DNA of 44,623 bases from assembly GCF_019263595.1 (NCBI RefSeq), contig NZ_JADQDD010000014.1, positions 1-44,623 on the forward strand. The letters run 5' to 3'. Every line of letters starts with the position of its first letter. The first letter of the stretch is position 1. Origin of the DNA: Pseudonocardia sp. KRD291. Its GTDB lineage: Bacteria; Actinomycetota; Actinomycetes; Mycobacteriales; Pseudonocardiaceae. Shown here one piece after another: positions 1-9,572 of this stretch. The translations under genes and the position numbers were made by a program. The notes beneath the pieces were generated by a model. That model was not told where the DNA came from, did not search any database, and was given only the letters and a program-made list of their open reading frames with translations.

Positions 1-651
1 ACGTCCGCGCGGGCCACCGAGCAGCGGTCCGCGGGCCAGCCGCGCACCACACCCGTGCATCCGGGTCAGCACGTCGGCGCTGCCGACGCCGGTCGCAGCC
101 ACCCGCACCCCGCTCGCCGCGGCGACCCCGCACACCGCGCGGACCACGGCCACGGACGCGGTGTCCGGGTCGGGCGCGGCCAGGCGCTCCTCCAGGAGCA
201 CGACCTCCGGCCCCGCGGCCACGAGCAGGTCCACCCCGAAGCCCCGGCCGATCCCGTCGAGCGCGATCCGGAACCCCCACCCGCGCAGCTCGGCCAGCGC
301 CCGGACCAGGTCCTCGACCGGTGCCGCGGCCAGTGCCGGGCCGACCTCGAGCATCGGGGCGACCCCGCCGCCGGCGGGCAGCATCGCCCGCAGCCGGTCC
401 CGGGCCAGCACCACGGTGTCCGCGGCCACGCCGACCTGCACCGGCGCGGCCGGGTCCAGACGCCGGGCGTGCGCGACCGCGGAGACCGCGGTCCCGGCGT
501 CGACATCGGCGATCTGCCGGGCGCTCCACCCGGTGCCGCGTGCCCGTTCGGCGATCGCGTCCCGAGGGCGGGCCGGGGCGATGCGGAAGCCGCACACGCG
601 TGCCGTGTGCAGGTCGTACACCGGCTCGAACGTGAACCTGTCGTCGGTCAT
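1..651 (-). CDS. Degenerate EAL-domain protein, 3' end cut by window edge
   Basis: The minus strand is open from an ATG at 651 to the window edge (217 codons). The protein opens with FEPVYDL and VCGFRIAPAR, matching the start of EAL cyclic-di-GMP phosphodiesterase domains, but the EAL signature itself is replaced (GFRIAP). Other conserved positions are also changed: the DDFG motif reads LDGIGRGFG and the late AEGVE motif reads ATGVGS. The Glu of MLEVG and the closing ARGPLLGGP (like QGyyfgkP) remain. Known family: c-di-GMP hydrolysis needs these acidic metal ligands, so I infer an inactive domain that may bind a ligand or a partner. The C-terminus is not visible. It lies downstream of the fumC terminator and probably has its own promoter. 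Confidence 0.72.
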   Translation of the reverse strand, partial: MTDDRFTFEPVYDLHTARVCGFRIAPARPRDAIAERARGTGWSARQIADVDAGTAVSAVAHARRLDPAAPVQVGVAADTVVLARDRLRAMLPAGGGVAPMLEVGPALAAAPVEDLVRALAELRGWGFRIALDGIGRGFGVDLLVAAGPEVVLLEERLAAPDPDTASVAVVRAVCGVAAASGVRVAATGVGSADVLTRMHGCGARLARGPLLGGPRGR

Positions 652-755
652 CGGACGATCACCCTCGGCGCATTCGTGGACAGCGGATCACATTGATCGA
701 CACTCTGTCACGGATGCATGGTCCGAACGGGTAATCAGAGGTGAACGGAAGATGG

Positions 756-784
756 CCGCACCCGCCGCATCCGGGCGGGTGCGG
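756..784 (-). terminator. Hairpin terminator downstream of fumC
   Basis: An 11-bp perfect inverted repeat (756-766 with 774-784, 7-base loop) of almost pure G/C lies about 50 bases past the fumC stop. Read on the minus strand it is followed by a short T-containing stretch. It separates fumC from the EAL-like gene. Confidence 0.6.
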
Positions 785-832
785 CGGGTGAGCGGGCCGG
801 CTAGTGCCGCCGGTTCGTTCCGCAGGCTTCTC

Positions 833-2233
833 TCACACCTTCTTCTGCCCGCGCGCCATCGCCAGCACGTCCAGGGCCGCGTCGAGCTGGGCCTCGGTGA
901 GCTTCCCGGACTCCACGTGCCCGCGTTCGATCACCACGTCGCGGATCGTGCGGCGTTCCTTGAGTGACTGCTTGGCGATCGAGGCGGCCTCCTCGTAGCC
1001 GATGAACCCGTTCAGCGGCGTGACGATCGACGGCGACGACTCCGCGTACTCGCGGGTCCGCTCGACGTCGGCGGAGATCCCGTCGATCACCTTGTCGGCG
1101 AGCAGGCGCGAGGCGTTGGCCAGCAGCCGTGCCGACTCCAGCACGTTGCGCGCCATCACCGGCATCATCACGTTGAGCTGCAGGTTGCCCTGGCTGCCGC
1201 CGAACCCGACCGTCGCGTCGTTGCCCATGACCTGCGCCGCGACCATCATCGTGGCCTCGCAGATCACCGGGTTGACCTTGCCCGGCATGATCGAGCTGCC
1301 CGGCTGAAGGTCCGGCAGGTGGATCTCGGCCAGCCCGGTGCGCGGGCCCGAGGACAGCCACCGCAGGTCGTTGGCGATCTTGTAGAGCGACACCGCGACC
1401 GTGCGCAGAGCGCCGGAGGCCTCGACGAGGCCGTCCCGTGAGCCCTGGGCCTCGATGTGGTCGGTGGCCTCGCTGAGCACGTCGAGCCCGGTCGCCGACC
1501 GGAGCTGCTCGACCACGCCGGCGCCGAAGCCGTCCGGGGCGTTGAGGCCGGTCCCGACGGCGGTGCCGCCGATCGGCAGCACGGCCAGCCGCGGCAGCGC
1601 GTCGCGGACCCGGGCCGCGCCGTACTCGGCCTGGCTCGCCCACGCCCCGGCCTCCTGGCCCAGCGTGATCGGCACCGCGTCCATCAGGTGCGTGCGCCCG
1701 GCCTTGACGACCTCGGCCCAGTCGTCGGAACGGCGGCGCAGCGACGCGGCCAGGTGCTCCAGCGCCGGGACCACCTCGGTCGACAGGGCCTCGGTCGCGG
1801 CCACGTGGATGGTCGTCGGGAACACGTCGTTCGACGACTGGGACGCGTTCACGTGGTCGTTCGGGTGCACCTCGACCCCGGCCTTCCCGGCCAGGCTCGC
1901 GATCACCTCGTTCGCGTTCATGTTCGACGACGTGCCGGAACCGGTCTGGAACACGTCCACCGGGAACTGGTCGTCGTAGCCGCCTCCGGCGACCTGGTCC
2001 GCCGCGGCGGCGATCGCGTCGGCCCTGTCCGCGTCCAGGACCCCGAGGTCCTTGTTCACCCGCGCCGCCGCGGCCTTGACCAGGCCGAGCGCGCGGATCT
2101 GGGTGCGCTCCAGGCCGCGGCCGGAGATCGGGAAGTTCTCCACCGCGCGCTGGGTCTGGGCCCGCCACAACGCGTCACGCGGGACCCGGACCTCGCCCAT
2201 GGTGTCGTGCTCGATGCGGTACTCGTCGCTCAT
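833..2233 (-). CDS. fumC: Class II fumarate hydratase
   Basis: Catalyses the reversible hydration of fumarate to L-malate in the TCA cycle; cytoplasmic homotetramer. The protein is 466 aa, normal for class II fumarases. It carries the family signature [11 protein letters not shown], the substrate motifs [14 protein letters not shown] and [12 protein letters not shown], and the HLMDA motif after the Lys-Ala-Gly-Arg-Thr run. The start is the ATG at 2233 ([18 protein letters not shown]), which fits the usual N-terminus; the reading frame stays open far upstream but that part is only a shadow of glpX. It follows glpX by 80 bases on the same strand, the same order as Rv1099c-Rv1098c in M. tuberculosis, so the two are probably co-transcribed. 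Confidence 0.97.
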   Translation of the reverse strand: MSDEYRIEHDTMGEVRVPRDALWRAQTQRAVENFPISGRGLERTQIRALGLVKAAAARVNKDLGVLDADRADAIAAAADQVAGGGYDDQFPVDVFQTGSGTSSNMNANEVIASLAGKAGVEVHPNDHVNASQSSNDVFPTTIHVAATEALSTEVVPALEHLAASLRRRSDDWAEVVKAGRTHLMDAVPITLGQEAGAWASQAEYGAARVRDALPRLAVLPIGGTAVGTGLNAPDGFGAGVVEQLRSATGLDVLSEATDHIEAQGSRDGLVEASGALRTVAVSLYKIANDLRWLSSGPRTGLAEIHLPDLQPGSSIMPGKVNPVICEATMMVAAQVMGNDATVGFGGSQGNLQLNVMMPVMARNVLESARLLANASRLLADKVIDGISADVERTREYAESSPSIVTPLNGFIGYEEAASIAKQSLKERRTIRDVVIERGHVESGKLTEAQLDAALDVLAMARGQKKV

Positions 2234-2313
2234 GGCGCCGAGTCTGGCCCGGGTCCGGCCGGCGCGCAGGCCTGCGTGACCGGGCAGACAACTCCACGGG
2301 CCGGGCCCCGGGG

Positions 2314-3378
2314 TCAGGGCAGAGGTGGGGTGTCCTGCTCGGCGGCCCGGTCGAAGTCGACGTCGGAGAACTCGCGCAGCTTGGTCAGCCGGTGGTGGCC
2401 GTCGATCAGGCGCACGGTGCCCGACCGGGACCGCATCACGATCGACTGGGTGGTCGCCCCGCCCGGCTGGTAGTGCACGCCGCGCAGCAGGGCGCCGTCG
2501 GTGATCCCGGTGGCGCAGAAGAACACGTTGTCCCCGCGCACCAGGTCGGCGGTGGTGAGCACCCGGTCCAGGTCGTGTCCGGCGGCGAGGGCCTTCTGCC
2601 TCTCCTCGTCGTCCTTGGGCCAGAGCCTGCCCTGGATCTCGCCGCCCATGCACTTCAGGGCGGCCGCGGTGATGATCCCCTCCGGGGTGCCGCCGATGCC
2701 GTAGAGCATGTCGACGCCGCTGTTCGGACGGGCGGCGGCGATGGCGCCGGCCACGTCGCCGTCGGTGATGAAGTGGATGCGGGCGCCGGTCGCGCGGATG
2801 TCCTCGACGATCTGCTCGTGCCGCGGGCGGTCCAGCACGCACACCGTGACGTCGGCGATGTCGCTGCCCTTGGCCGCGGCGACCCGGCGGACGTTCTCCG
2901 CGACCGACTCGGTGATGTCGATCACCGACGCCGCCTCCGGCCCGACCGCGAGCTTCTCCATGTAGAACACCGCGGACGGGTCGAACATCGCGTCCCGCTC
3001 GGCCACCGCGAGGACGGCCAGCGCGTTCGGCATGCCCTTGGCCATCAACGTGGTGCCGTCGATCGGGTCCACCGCGACGTCGCAGGCCGGGCCGTGGCCG
3101 TTGCCGACCTGCTCGCCGTTGAACAGCATGGGGGCCTCGTCCTTCTCGCCCTCGCCGATCACGACCACCCCCTGCATGGACACGGTGCCGATGAGCTGGC
3201 GCATCGCGTCCACCGCGGCGCCGTCCCCGCCGTTCTTGTCCCCGCGACCGACCCAGCGCCCCGCGGCCATCGCCGCGGCCTCGGTCACCCGGACCAGCTC
3301 CATCGCCAGGTTCCGGTCGGGGGCCTCCCGCCGTCGGGCCGGGGCCGCGGGGTTGGAGGTCTGCGCTGGCTGGGTCAC
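2314..3378 (-). CDS. glpX: Class II fructose-1,6-bisphosphatase
   Basis: Hydrolyses fructose 1,6-bisphosphate to fructose 6-phosphate, the committed step of gluconeogenesis. About 354 aa. Visible motifs are [11 protein letters not shown] and the metal-binding [12 protein letters not shown], followed by [10 protein letters not shown] and a C-terminal [11 protein letters not shown] segment, all typical of GlpX. Two starts are possible. An ATG at 3384 touches the Shine-Dalgarno AAGGAG directly; a GTG six bases further (3378) sits at proper spacing, so I chose the GTG. The upstream gene is a divergent DUF4245 protein. glpX is the usual FBPase in actinobacteria, where class I enzymes are often absent. 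Confidence 0.95.
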   Translation of the reverse strand: MTQPAQTSNPAAPARRREAPDRNLAMELVRVTEAAAMAAGRWVGRGDKNGGDGAAVDAMRQLIGTVSMQGVVVIGEGEKDEAPMLFNGEQVGNGHGPACDVAVDPIDGTTLMAKGMPNALAVLAVAERDAMFDPSAVFYMEKLAVGPEAASVIDITESVAENVRRVAAAKGSDIADVTVCVLDRPRHEQIVEDIRATGARIHFITDGDVAGAIAAARPNSGVDMLYGIGGTPEGIITAAALKCMGGEIQGRLWPKDDEERQKALAAGHDLDRVLTTADLVRGDNVFFCATGITDGALLRGVHYQPGGATTQSIVMRSRSGTVRLIDGHHRLTKLREFSDVDFDRAAEQDTPPLP

Positions 3379-3580
3379 GGGCATCTCCTTCTCTCGGGGT
3401 CCGCTGTGTTCGGCACGGCCTCGCGTCGGCCGGCGCCGGCGTGGCCCGGCCCTCGATCCTGGCAGATCGGGCGCGCCGGTGGCGTGATGAGCGATCCATG
3501 CCATGCCTGCTCGATCGGAACCCCGGGCCCGGTCACACCGGGAACGGGCCCGCGCGCCGCCGGGGAGGGCCTGCGCGACC

Positions 3581-4294
3581 ATGGTGGGTGTGAGCTCCGA
3601 GCCCGATCCCCACGCGTCCACCGGTTCCCGCGTGCCCGAGGAGGCGTCGGAGCCGGCGGAGGCGCCGCGGCAGCGCCCTCGGGTCGGCCCGCGCCCGATG
3701 CAGAAGCCGGGCCGCACCGAGACCCGGATGAAGGACATGCTCGGAGCCCTGCTGATCCTGATCCCGATCGCGCTGCTGCTGGTCGGGGTGACCAGGTCCT
3801 GCACGTTCGCCCCGACCGGGCCGCAGATCGACCCGAACGCAGGGCCCAGCGTCGACGCCCCGGCCAGGCTCGCCGAGTACGCCCGGGTCTCCACGTTCGC
3901 CCTGCGTGTGCCGGCCGTGCCGTGGCGCGCGAACTCCACCGACCGCGGCCCGGTCGAGGGCGGCGGCACCGCGGTGCGGACCGGTTTCGTCACCGGCGAG
4001 GGTCGCTACCTGCGCCTGGTACAGAGCGACGCCACCGAGGAGAACCTGCTGCGCACCGAGGCCGGCGCGACCATCCCGACGGGGGAGGGCGTCACCCCCG
4101 CCGCCGGCCTGAGCTGGGTCACCTACCGGGCGCAGAGCGGTGAACCCTTCCGCATCGCCACCGTGCCGAACCCGGGCCCATCGGCCCCGAGCCGCCTGCT
4201 GATCACCGGCAGCGGCAACGACGACGAGTTCCGCACCCTCGCCGAGGCCACCCTCCGCGCCACCCCGCTCCCTCCCGGCGCCGGAACCAACTGA
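3581..4294 (+). CDS. DUF4245 membrane-anchored protein
   Basis: About 237 aa. A charged N-terminus of roughly 50 residues is followed by one membrane segment ([17 protein letters not shown]) and an outside domain of about 160 residues beginning near [10 protein letters not shown]. This matches DUF4245, a family of unknown function found in actinobacteria next to glpX, as Rv1100 is in M. tuberculosis. The outside part is rich in small residues and Thr, with the recurring pattern of the family ([19 protein letters not shown]). ATG 3581 has a GGAGG about 12 bases upstream; GTG 3590 is an alternative. It is transcribed away from glpX, so the two share an intergenic regulatory region. Confidence 0.8.
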   Translation: MVGVSSEPDPHASTGSRVPEEASEPAEAPRQRPRVGPRPMQKPGRTETRMKDMLGALLILIPIALLLVGVTRSCTFAPTGPQIDPNAGPSVDAPARLAEYARVSTFALRVPAVPWRANSTDRGPVEGGGTAVRTGFVTGEGRYLRLVQSDATEENLLRTEAGATIPTGEGVTPAAGLSWVTYRAQSGEPFRIATVPNPGPSAPSRLLITGSGNDDEFRTLAEATLRATPLPPGAGTN

Positions 4295-4452
4295 CCCGCT
4301 CGAACACATCCACGGCCCTCCACACATATCGCCGACGGTGTGTGTCGGGTCGCGACGCCGTGTTCGACGTGGCTGTCCACAAGCTGCGTGGGTTGTCCAC
4401 AGGTCTGGGAATCGGGGGGTGTCGGTGACCGTGTGGGGGTCATGGTCGGGAC

Positions 4453-5394
4453 ATGGACCTCTGGACGGGCTCGGCGCCACTGCGCCGGGCGGATCTGCTC
4501 GCGGCGGGTGTCAGCGCGAAGGAGCTGTACGGCGCCGTCGCTGCGGGGCACCTCACCCGCCTCCGGCGCGGCATCTACCTACCCGCGCGTCTCCGCTCGT
4601 CCGGGGCCGGCCCCGGCGCACCGGACGAGTTCGACCGGCACCTCGACGCGGTGCGGGGCGCACTGTGCCGGCTGCACACGCCGGTCGTGGTCAGCCACCT
4701 CTCCGCCGCGGCGCTGCACGGACTCGAGCCGTGGGGCCTGCCGATGCGCCGGGTGCACGTGACCCGCGATCGCCCGACCGGCGCACGCCGCCGATCCGAC
4801 CTCGACCTGCACGCCTCGCCGCTGACGTCCGGCGAGATCGTCTCCCGGCACGGGATCGCCGTCACGAGCGTGCCGCGGACGGTCGTGGACGTGGCCCGGT
4901 CCGTCCCGTTCGAGCAGGCGGTGGTCGTCGCCGACGCGGCGTTGCGGCTGGAGGGGGCCACGGTCGGGTCCCTGCACGACGCGCTCCACCGGGCCCGCGG
5001 ATGGCCCGGGGTCACGGCGGCCGAGCGGGTGGTCCGGTTCGCCGACGGCCGCAGCGCGAGCGTGGGCGAGTCGCGGAGCCGGGTGCGCATCCACCAGGCC
5101 GGCCTCCCCGTCCCGGACCTGCAGCACAACGTGGTCGACTCCGGCGGCGAGTGGCTGGCCAGGGTCGACTTCCGGTGGGACGGGACGCCTCCGGTGATCG
5201 GGGAGTTCGACGGGAAGGGCAAGTACGGACGCATGCTCCGACCCGGTCAGAAGCCGGGCGACGTCGTGTTCGAGGAGAAGCGCCGGGAGGACGCACTCCG
5301 CCGCGCCGGCTCGGAGGTGGTCCGCTGGACGTGGGACGACCTGGACGAGTTCGCCCCGACGGCCGCGCACCTGCGCCGCCTGCTGCGCTACTGA
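4453..5394 (+). CDS. AbiEi-antitoxin-like protein with nuclease-like C-terminus
   Basis: About 313 aa. The N-terminal third (LRRADLLAAGVSAKELYGAV, then LRRGIYLP) is a winged-helix segment of the kind found in AbiEi type IV antitoxins; the middle (SHLSAAALHGL...RVHVT, then VTSVPRTVVDVAR) is also family-typical. The C-terminal 110 residues resemble Vsr/DUF559-type restriction-endonuclease folds: GESRSRVRIHQAGLP, ARVDFRWDG, GEFDGKGKYG and EEKRREDALRRAG. Candidate acidic catalytic residues are the Glu of GES, the Asp of RVDF and the E/D of GEFDG. No AbiEii nucleotidyltransferase toxin is adjacent, so it is an orphan. Such genes are common in actinobacteria and their role is unknown. A related gene lies at 41039-42013. 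Confidence 0.75.
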   Translation: MDLWTGSAPLRRADLLAAGVSAKELYGAVAAGHLTRLRRGIYLPARLRSSGAGPGAPDEFDRHLDAVRGALCRLHTPVVVSHLSAAALHGLEPWGLPMRRVHVTRDRPTGARRRSDLDLHASPLTSGEIVSRHGIAVTSVPRTVVDVARSVPFEQAVVVADAALRLEGATVGSLHDALHRARGWPGVTAAERVVRFADGRSASVGESRSRVRIHQAGLPVPDLQHNVVDSGGEWLARVDFRWDGTPPVIGEFDGKGKYGRMLRPGQKPGDVVFEEKRREDALRRAGSEVVRWTWDDLDEFAPTAAHLRRLLRY

Positions 5395-5425
5395 GGGGCT
5401 GCTGAGGGGCTGCTGAGGTGGTGTC

Positions 5426-5465
5426 ACACACCTCCGGTGCCTCGCACACACAGGCGGAGGTGTGT
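5426..5465. terminator. Hairpin between convergent genes
   Basis: Perfect 11-bp inverted repeat (5426-5436 with 5455-5465, 18-base loop) between the AbiEi-like gene and xseB, which converge here. It could end transcription from both sides. There is no clear T run. Just before it, an 11-base unit (tgaggggctgc) is repeated in tandem from the stop codon of the upstream gene. Confidence 0.5.
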
Positions 5466-5506
5466 CCGAGGTACCGGCCGTGTGTTCCACCGCGCCCGGA
5501 CGGGCG

Positions 5507-5740
5507 CTACTCCGGCTCGGTGTCGGCCAGGACCTGTTCGACGCGTTCGCGGGCGCCGGCCAGTTGCTGCTCACAGCGGCGGGCCAGCGCCTCGCCGCGC
5601 TCCCACAGGGCCACCGACTCGTCCAGGCCGAGGCCGCCGACCTCGAGCGCGCGCACCACCTCGGCCAGCTCGTCGCGGGCCTTCTCGTAGTCCAGCTTCT
5701 CGACCGGGGTCCTGTCCGGGGTCGTCTGCGGTGTGCTCAC
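5507..5740 (-). CDS. xseB: Exodeoxyribonuclease VII small subunit
   Basis: 77 aa, the normal size for XseB. It has the conserved core [19 protein letters not shown]...[17 protein letters not shown]...[15 protein letters not shown], a helical hairpin that binds the large subunit. With XseA it degrades single-stranded DNA to short oligonucleotides and takes part in repair. Start is the GTG at 5740, whose GTGA overlaps the stop of xseA by four bases, so translation is coupled. The C-terminus is short and acidic. Confidence 0.95.
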   Translation of the reverse strand: MSTPQTTPDRTPVEKLDYEKARDELAEVVRALEVGGLGLDESVALWERGEALARRCEQQLAGARERVEQVLADTEPE

Positions 5741-7188
5741 CCGCTCGCCTTCTTCCTGCTCCGCCGGGCCGGGGTGCCCGGCGACGTGTCGTCGGCCGGA
5801 GTCTTCCGGGTCCGCGCGGTGCGGCGGGAGGCCGGGTCGGGCGTCGCCGTCGGCGTGCCGGCTGCGGCCGGGTCGTCGACGCTCCCGTGGTGGCCGGGGT
5901 CGGGGCCGTCCCCGTGGCGGCCGGGGTCGGGACCGTCCGACGTCGCCGCGATCGCGCCGTCGCCCACCCGGATCCGCAGGCGTGTCCCGGCCGGGGCGTC
6001 GGCGGTCGAGCGCAGCAGCGGCGGGACGCCGGCCTCGGCACCGGTAGGGGCGTCGGCGGAACCGGCCCCGTCGAGCTGGACGATGGCGTACCCGCGGGCC
6101 AGCGTCGCCGACGGGCCCAGTGCGGTCAGGCGGGCGCTGAGGTGTTCGAGCTCCGCCGAGGACCGGTCGAACCGGCGCAGGACGGCGCGGTGCCCGGCCG
6201 CGCGCAGCTCGGACAGCTCGCGCTCGTGCCGGTCGAACATCCGCAGGGGCTCGGCGAGGACCGGCCGGGCGCGCAGCTCGCGCACCCGCCGCTGCTCGCG
6301 GTCCACCCAGCCGGACAGCGCACGACGGGCCCGCTCGCGCAGGGCGGCGATGCGCGCGGTCTCCTCGGCCAGGTCCGGCACGAGGCTGCGCCCCGCCTCG
6401 GTCGGGGTCGAGCAGCGCAGGTCCGCGACGTGGTCGACCAGTGGGGTGTCCGGCTCGTGCCCGATCGCCGAGACCACCGGCGTCCGACAGGCCGCGACGG
6501 CCCGGCACAGCGTCTCGTCGGAGAACGGCAGCAGATCCTCGACGCTGCCGCCGCCGCGGGCCAGCACGATCACCTCGACCTCCGGGTCGCGGTCGAGCAC
6601 GCCGATGGCGTCCACGATCTGCCCGACGGCGAGCCCGCCCTGGGTCGCGGTGTTCTCGATCCGGAACCGCACCCCGGGCCAGCGGGCCGTCGCGTTCGAG
6701 ACCACGTCGTGCTCGGCGGCCGAGGCCCGTCCGGTGATCAGACCGATCCGGTTCGGCAGCAGCGGCGGGCGGCGCTTGAGCGCGGCGTCGAACAGACCTT
6801 CCGCGGCGAGCAGCCGTCGCAGCCGTTCGATCCGGGCCAGCAGCTCACCGAGCCCGACCGCGCGGATCGCATCGACCCGCAGGCTCAGCGTGCCCCGGCC
6901 CAGGTAGAACGACGGCTTGCCGTGCACGATCACCCGGCTGCCCTCGACGACCGCCCCACCGCTGTCGCGCACCAGCGACGACGGCGCCGTGAGCTGCAGC
7001 GACACGTCCGCGGCCGGGTCGCGCAGGACCAGGAACGCGGTTCCCGACCCGGGACGTGCGGTGACCTGGGCGAGCTGGCCCTCGACCCACACCGCGCCGA
7101 GCCGCTCGACCCATTCGGCGATCTTGCGGGCGACCGTGCGCACCGGCCAGGGCGACTCCTCCGACGTGGGGGAGGCCGGTGACGTCAC
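5737..7188 (-). CDS. xseA: Exodeoxyribonuclease VII large subunit
   Basis: About 483 aa. An N-terminal OB-fold domain ([24 protein letters not shown]) is followed by the exonuclease VII catalytic region with [53 protein letters not shown] and STPTEAG, all hallmark segments. The C-terminus is longer than usual: after the normal end (RIRVGDGAI) about 65 extra residues follow, with a short repeat ([18 protein letters not shown]) and a basic end (RRSRKKASG). The start is GTG 7188, overlapping the stop of the upstream gene by GTGA. The operon order is Rv1109c-like, xseA, xseB, each junction overlapping by four bases. Confidence 0.95.
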   Translation of the reverse strand: MTSPASPTSEESPWPVRTVARKIAEWVERLGAVWVEGQLAQVTARPGSGTAFLVLRDPAADVSLQLTAPSSLVRDSGGAVVEGSRVIVHGKPSFYLGRGTLSLRVDAIRAVGLGELLARIERLRRLLAAEGLFDAALKRRPPLLPNRIGLITGRASAAEHDVVSNATARWPGVRFRIENTATQGGLAVGQIVDAIGVLDRDPEVEVIVLARGGGSVEDLLPFSDETLCRAVAACRTPVVSAIGHEPDTPLVDHVADLRCSTPTEAGRSLVPDLAEETARIAALRERARRALSGWVDREQRRVRELRARPVLAEPLRMFDRHERELSELRAAGHRAVLRRFDRSSAELEHLSARLTALGPSATLARGYAIVQLDGAGSADAPTGAEAGVPPLLRSTADAPAGTRLRIRVGDGAIAATSDGPDPGRHGDGPDPGHHGSVDDPAAAGTPTATPDPASRRTARTRKTPADDTSPGTPARRSRKKASG

Positions 7189-7757
7189 TTCTTCGACAGC
7201 GTCGAGATCCGGTTGGTCAGCATCGTGACGTACTCCGAGCGGTTCCCGTGCGAGGTCTCCCAGGCCAGCAGGTCGGCCAGGTCGTCGAGGGTGAGCGCAC
7301 GCAGCTTGCCGCGCAGCTGCGGGATCGTCATCGACGGGTACTCGGGCAGCACCGAGGGGGTCGTCGCCGCGGCGTCGGTGCCGGCAGCGGTCCGCGGCGC
7401 CGCCGGCTTCGGCGGCCGGGCGACCGGGATGTCGGTGACCTTCGTCGACGGGCGCAGCTCGGAGACGGTGCTGGCCCCGTTGCGGGGCCGGAAGTCCGCG
7501 GCGGGCAGCTCGTCGTCGAACGTCGCCCAGCTCGGGACGTCCTCGGCCGGACGCAGGGTGCCCAGTGCGCGGTCGCCCTTGATCGCCAGCTCGGTGACGG
7601 TCTGCTGCAGGCGCATCGAGGCCTGCAGGGCCTGGCTCACGGCGGTCACCGGGAACTCGACGGCGTGCCGCGGGAGCTCCCGGGCCTGCTCGACGGCGGT
7701 CACGACCAGGCCCGCGGCGATCCGCAGGGGGAACGGCAGCGGTGTCATGGGGTCCAT
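7185..7757 (-). CDS. Rv1109c-like lipid droplet-associated protein
   Basis: 190 aa. It resembles M. tuberculosis Rv1109c along its length: a membrane-leaning N-terminus ([20 protein letters not shown]), a helical part ([17 protein letters not shown]), the conserved WATFDDELP, a variable Pro/Ala-rich linker of about 60 residues, and a C-terminal helical domain ([25 protein letters not shown]...RISTL). The family is annotated as lipid droplet-associated; the molecular role is not known. It is the first gene of the operon with xseA and xseB, an arrangement shared with mycobacteria. ATG 7757 was used; ATG 7748 is possible. It is divergent from ispH. Confidence 0.8.
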   Translation of the reverse strand: MDPMTPLPFPLRIAAGLVVTAVEQARELPRHAVEFPVTAVSQALQASMRLQQTVTELAIKGDRALGTLRPAEDVPSWATFDDELPAADFRPRNGASTVSELRPSTKVTDIPVARPPKPAAPRTAAGTDAAATTPSVLPEYPSMTIPQLRGKLRALTLDDLADLLAWETSHGNRSEYVTMLTNRISTLSKK

Positions 7758-7847
7758 TGTTCCCTGTCCGGCACGGCCCGGCAGGCCGGGTCGCCCGCAC
7801 CCGGGTCGGACCGCTCACGTCCGGCTGACCCGCGCGGCGGACGTCCG

Positions 7848-7853
7848 TAGGGT
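7848..7853 (+). promoter_or_regulatory. -10 box of ispH
   Basis: TAGGGT followed by exactly six bases before the ispH ATG, fitting TANNNT at leaderless spacing. The intervening bases GGAGGC would be too close to the ATG to serve as a ribosome binding site. Confidence 0.5.
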
Positions 7854-7859
7854 GGAGGC

Positions 7860-8822
7860 ATGTCCGGATCGGGAGACAAGCAGGTCCTGCTGGCCAAGCC
7901 ACGGGGTTACTGCGCGGGCGTCGACCGGGCGGTGGAGGCCGTCGAGCAGGCACTCGCCCAGCACGGCGCACCGGTGTACGTCCGCAAGGAGATCGTGCAC
8001 AACCGGCACGTCGTGGAGACGCTGACCGACCGCGGCGCCATCTTCGTGGAGGAGGCCGACCAGGTGCCCGAGGGCGCGATGGTCGTGTTCTCCGCGCACG
8101 GGGTGTCCCCGGCGGTGCGCGAGCAGGCGAAGAGCCGCGAGCTGCGCACCATCGACGCGACGTGCCCGCTGGTCACCAAGGTGCACCAGGAGGCCAAGCG
8201 GTTCGCCCGCGAGGACTACGACATCCTGCTGGTCGGACACAACGGCCACGAGGAGGTCGAGGGAACCTCCGGCGAGGCGCCCGAGCACATCCAGATCGTG
8301 GAGTCCGCGGCCGACGTCGGCGGTGTCACCGTGCGCGACCCGGAGAAGGTGGTCTGGCTCTCGCAGACCACGCTGAGCGTCGACGAGACGATGCAGACCG
8401 TGCGCGCGCTGCGCGAGAAGTTCCCGGCGCTGCAGAACCCGCCGTCCGACGACATCTGCTACGCCACCCAGAACCGGCAGGTCGCGGTGAAGGCGATGGC
8501 CCCGCGCTGTGACCTGGTGCTGGTCGTCGGGTCGCGGAACTCCTCGAACTCGGTGCGGCTGGTCGAGGTGGCGCTGACCGCCGGTGCGGGCGCGTCGTAC
8601 CTGATCGACTACGCCAAGGAGATCGACGACGCGTGGCTCGACGGCGTCGGGACGATCGGCGTGACCAGCGGTGCCTCGGTGCCCGAGGTGCTGGTCCGCG
8701 GCGTCGTCGACTACCTGGCCGAGCGCGGGTGGGGTTCGGTCGAGGAGATCGACACGGCCGAGGAGACGCTGACGTTCTCGCTGCCGCGTGAGCTGCGCCC
8801 GAACCGGACCGCCGCCCGGTAG
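7860..8822 (+). CDS. ispH: 4-hydroxy-3-methylbut-2-enyl diphosphate reductase
   Basis: Last step of the MEP isoprenoid pathway: reduces HMBPP to IPP and DMAPP using an iron-sulfur cluster. 320 aa. The three cluster cysteines are visible: Cys18 in [11 protein letters not shown], Cys102 in [11 protein letters not shown] and Cys200 in [11 protein letters not shown]. The substrate-binding His48 (IVHNRHVV) and His80 (FSAHGVSP) and catalytic Glu132 ([10 protein letters not shown]) are present, as is [15 protein letters not shown] 7860 gives the expected N-terminus. The gene sits next to xseA as lytB2 (Rv1110) does in mycobacteria. It converges with the L,D-transpeptidase only 15 bases downstream. 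Confidence 0.97.
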   Translation: MSGSGDKQVLLAKPRGYCAGVDRAVEAVEQALAQHGAPVYVRKEIVHNRHVVETLTDRGAIFVEEADQVPEGAMVVFSAHGVSPAVREQAKSRELRTIDATCPLVTKVHQEAKRFAREDYDILLVGHNGHEEVEGTSGEAPEHIQIVESAADVGGVTVRDPEKVVWLSQTTLSVDETMQTVRALREKFPALQNPPSDDICYATQNRQVAVKAMAPRCDLVLVVGSRNSSNSVRLVEVALTAGAGASYLIDYAKEIDDAWLDGVGTIGVTSGASVPEVLVRGVVDYLAERGWGSVEEIDTAEETLTFSLPRELRPNRTAAR

Positions 8823-8837
8823 GCACTGCTCCCGGGG

Positions 8838-9383
8838 TCAGGCCGCGCGGTCCGCTGCGACCTGCTTGGCCGAGACGACCTGGACCTGGTCGCCGATCTG
8901 CAGGTGGTCGAACCAGGCCTGGGCGTCCGGGCGGGCCAGGCGCACGCAGCCGCCGGACGGGGTCTCGGTGTTGCCCTCGTGGAAGGCGATGCCGCCGTCC
9001 TGGAAGAACACCGCGAGCGGCATCGCCGCGGGCCGGCCCTGCTTGTCCTTGAACTCGCCGCTCTTGTGGTCGGCCTCCTTGCGGTAGACCCGCAACGAGT
9101 GTCCGACCGGCGTGAGCATGCCCTGGCCGCCGGTCGCGGCCGGGACCGGTCCACGGAAGACCTTCCCGTCCTGGAACAGCCAGGACCGCTTGGAGTCCAG
9201 GTCGACGCACGCCCTGGCGGTGACCGTGCACGGGGTCCCCGGCACCAGCGGCTGGTCCTGGAAGGCCTGCGCGGCCGGGGTACCGGCAAGGGCGGTGCCG
9301 GCGCCGACCACCGCGAGGACTCCGACCAGCGCCGCGATCATCACGGCGGGTCGCGGCCGACGGCTGTGGTGGGCGTTGCTCAT
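8838..9383 (-). CDS. L,D-transpeptidase (YkuD domain)
   Basis: 181 aa exported protein. An Arg-rich start and a hydrophobic segment (AVMIAALVGVLAVVGAGTALA) form a signal peptide or anchor. The YkuD domain follows, with the active-site pattern FHEGNTETPSGGCVRL (His135, Cys146). YkuD enzymes form 3-3 cross-links in peptidoglycan or attach proteins to it outside the membrane. It lacks the extra Ig-like domains of the large mycobacterial Ldt proteins, so it is a minimal, single-domain member; the exact substrate cannot be told. AGGAG lies five bases before ATG 9383. It is downstream of rmuC and the DUF6542 gene on the same strand, after a gap of 189 bases. Confidence 0.85.
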   Translation of the reverse strand: MSNAHHSRRPRPAVMIAALVGVLAVVGAGTALAGTPAAQAFQDQPLVPGTPCTVTARACVDLDSKRSWLFQDGKVFRGPVPAATGGQGMLTPVGHSLRVYRKEADHKSGEFKDKQGRPAAMPLAVFFQDGGIAFHEGNTETPSGGCVRLARPDAQAWFDHLQIGDQVQVVSAKQVAADRAA

Positions 9384-9572
9384 CGTTCTCCTGGGTTGCG
9401 GGGTCGACGTCGGGTGTCGGCGACGGTCATCGCCTTCCCGATGGTGTGACGTCCGGGCCCGCCCGGGGGTTGCGTCCGTTTCGGGAAGAGTTTCGACGAA
9501 TGGGGGTCGGTGCGCCGTACGTCACCGGCGCCCGGATCGGCCATCGCCCGCGGATGATGGCTGCTTCCGCCG

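Noticed and set aside
1457..2473. A 338-residue plus-strand frame over fumC
   Set aside because: Low-complexity translation opposite a clear fumarase gene; typical shadow frame of high-GC DNA.
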